NCBI GenBank assembly: GCA_023423775.1
Contig: JAFAEZ010000109.1
Span: 1-6,033 of the forward strand
Length of the DNA: 6,033 nt
From: Pseudomonadota bacterium
GTDB lineage: Bacteria; Pseudomonadota; Alphaproteobacteria; Sphingomonadales; Sphingomonadaceae
Direction: 5' to 3'
Within the stretch, counting starts at the first letter, position 1. Each line of letters begins with the position of its first letter. The notes under the pieces are model-generated. The model was not told the origin of the DNA. It saw nothing but the letters and a program-made list of their open reading frames with translations, and searched no databases. Shown one piece after another: positions 5,865 through 6,033 of the stretch. A program made the translations under genes and the position numbers.

Positions 5865-6033
5865 ATGCGCCTGCTCCTTGCCGCCGCTTTCGCCTGCACA
5901 GTGCTCGCACCTGTCGCTGCCTTCGCCCAGACGGCGGCCGCGACGGTGGAAACGCCGGTGCTCGCCCGCGCCGTCGACAAGGGGCAGCTGCTGTCCGAAG
6001 CCGATTTCACGCTTGCGCCGCTCGGCGCGGGCA
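5865..6033 (+). CDS. flgA: FlgA, P-ring assembly chaperone, partial
   Basis: FlgA is a periplasmic chaperone for assembly of the P-ring protein FlgI around the rod. Only the first 56 residues are inside the window. Residues 1-22 are a clear Sec signal peptide with an AFA/QT cleavage site (MRLLLAAAFACTVLAPVAAFA). Residues 31-50 (PVLARAVDKGQLLSEADFTL) match the SAF-type motif that begins the C-terminal half of FlgA, in which a prepilin- or antifreeze-like fold starts with 'G..l...dl'. That motif comes right after the signal, so this FlgA probably lacks the N-terminal domain seen in longer homologues and is of the short type. The ATG lies 4 bases after the flgG stop, and GAGGT inside the end of flgG (5853-5857) serves as Shine-Dalgarno. 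The order flgF-flgG-flgA supports the call; flgH would be expected next. Confidence 0.85.
   Translation, partial: MRLLLAAAFACTVLAPVAAFAQTAAATVETPVLARAVDKGQLLSEADFTLAPLGAG

Noticed and set aside
5042..6010. 322-residue open frame on the minus strand across flgG and flgA
   Set aside because: flgG is unmistakable on the other strand; this frame has a shadow composition and no motif.

Overview
The window is a piece of a flagellar gene cluster from a high-GC alphaproteobacterium, most likely a sphingomonad. The GC-rich third codon positions, the gene order fliL-fliM-DUF6468 gene-motE-like gene, and the order flgF-flgG-flgA all point that way; the family-level placement is an inference. There are nine protein-coding genes, two of them cut by the window ends. 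I saw no tRNA, rRNA, insertion sequence or CRISPR array.

Left part (1-1356). Two minus-strand genes of unknown function run leftwards: a 79-residue protein with a C-terminal membrane segment, then a secreted helical-repeat-like protein cut by the left edge. Divergent from them, on the plus strand, is a 137-residue exported protein. Its mature part matches the FliL domain in pattern and length, which makes it the most interesting gene here.

Middle (1405-4215, minus strand). A tight operon reads fliL, fliM, a DUF6468 gene and a motE-like gene, with each start codon overlapping the previous stop as ATGA. FliM is the C-ring switch protein, FliL is the stator-associated inner-membrane protein, and the MotE-like protein is a probable periplasmic motor factor. 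FliM carries an unusual acidic extension of about 88 residues in front of its CheY-binding-like motif.

Right part (4296-6033, plus strand). flgF (proximal rod), flgG (distal rod) and the start of flgA (P-ring assembly chaperone) follow one another. The window therefore covers the rotor switch, stator-associated proteins, the rod and P-ring assembly.

Regulation. An identical 15-base element, TCCTCCTATAATAGA read on the minus strand, lies just upstream of both minus-strand transcription units (869-883 and 4221-4235). It contains a perfect TATAAT. A related CCTATAAGTAG lies before flgG. No convincing -35, sigma-54 or sigma-28 element accompanies them.

Overall this is mostly a recognisable flagellar locus. 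I did not find a wholly new system; the second FliL-like protein, the unknown exported and membrane proteins, and the shared promoter-like element are the points worth following.
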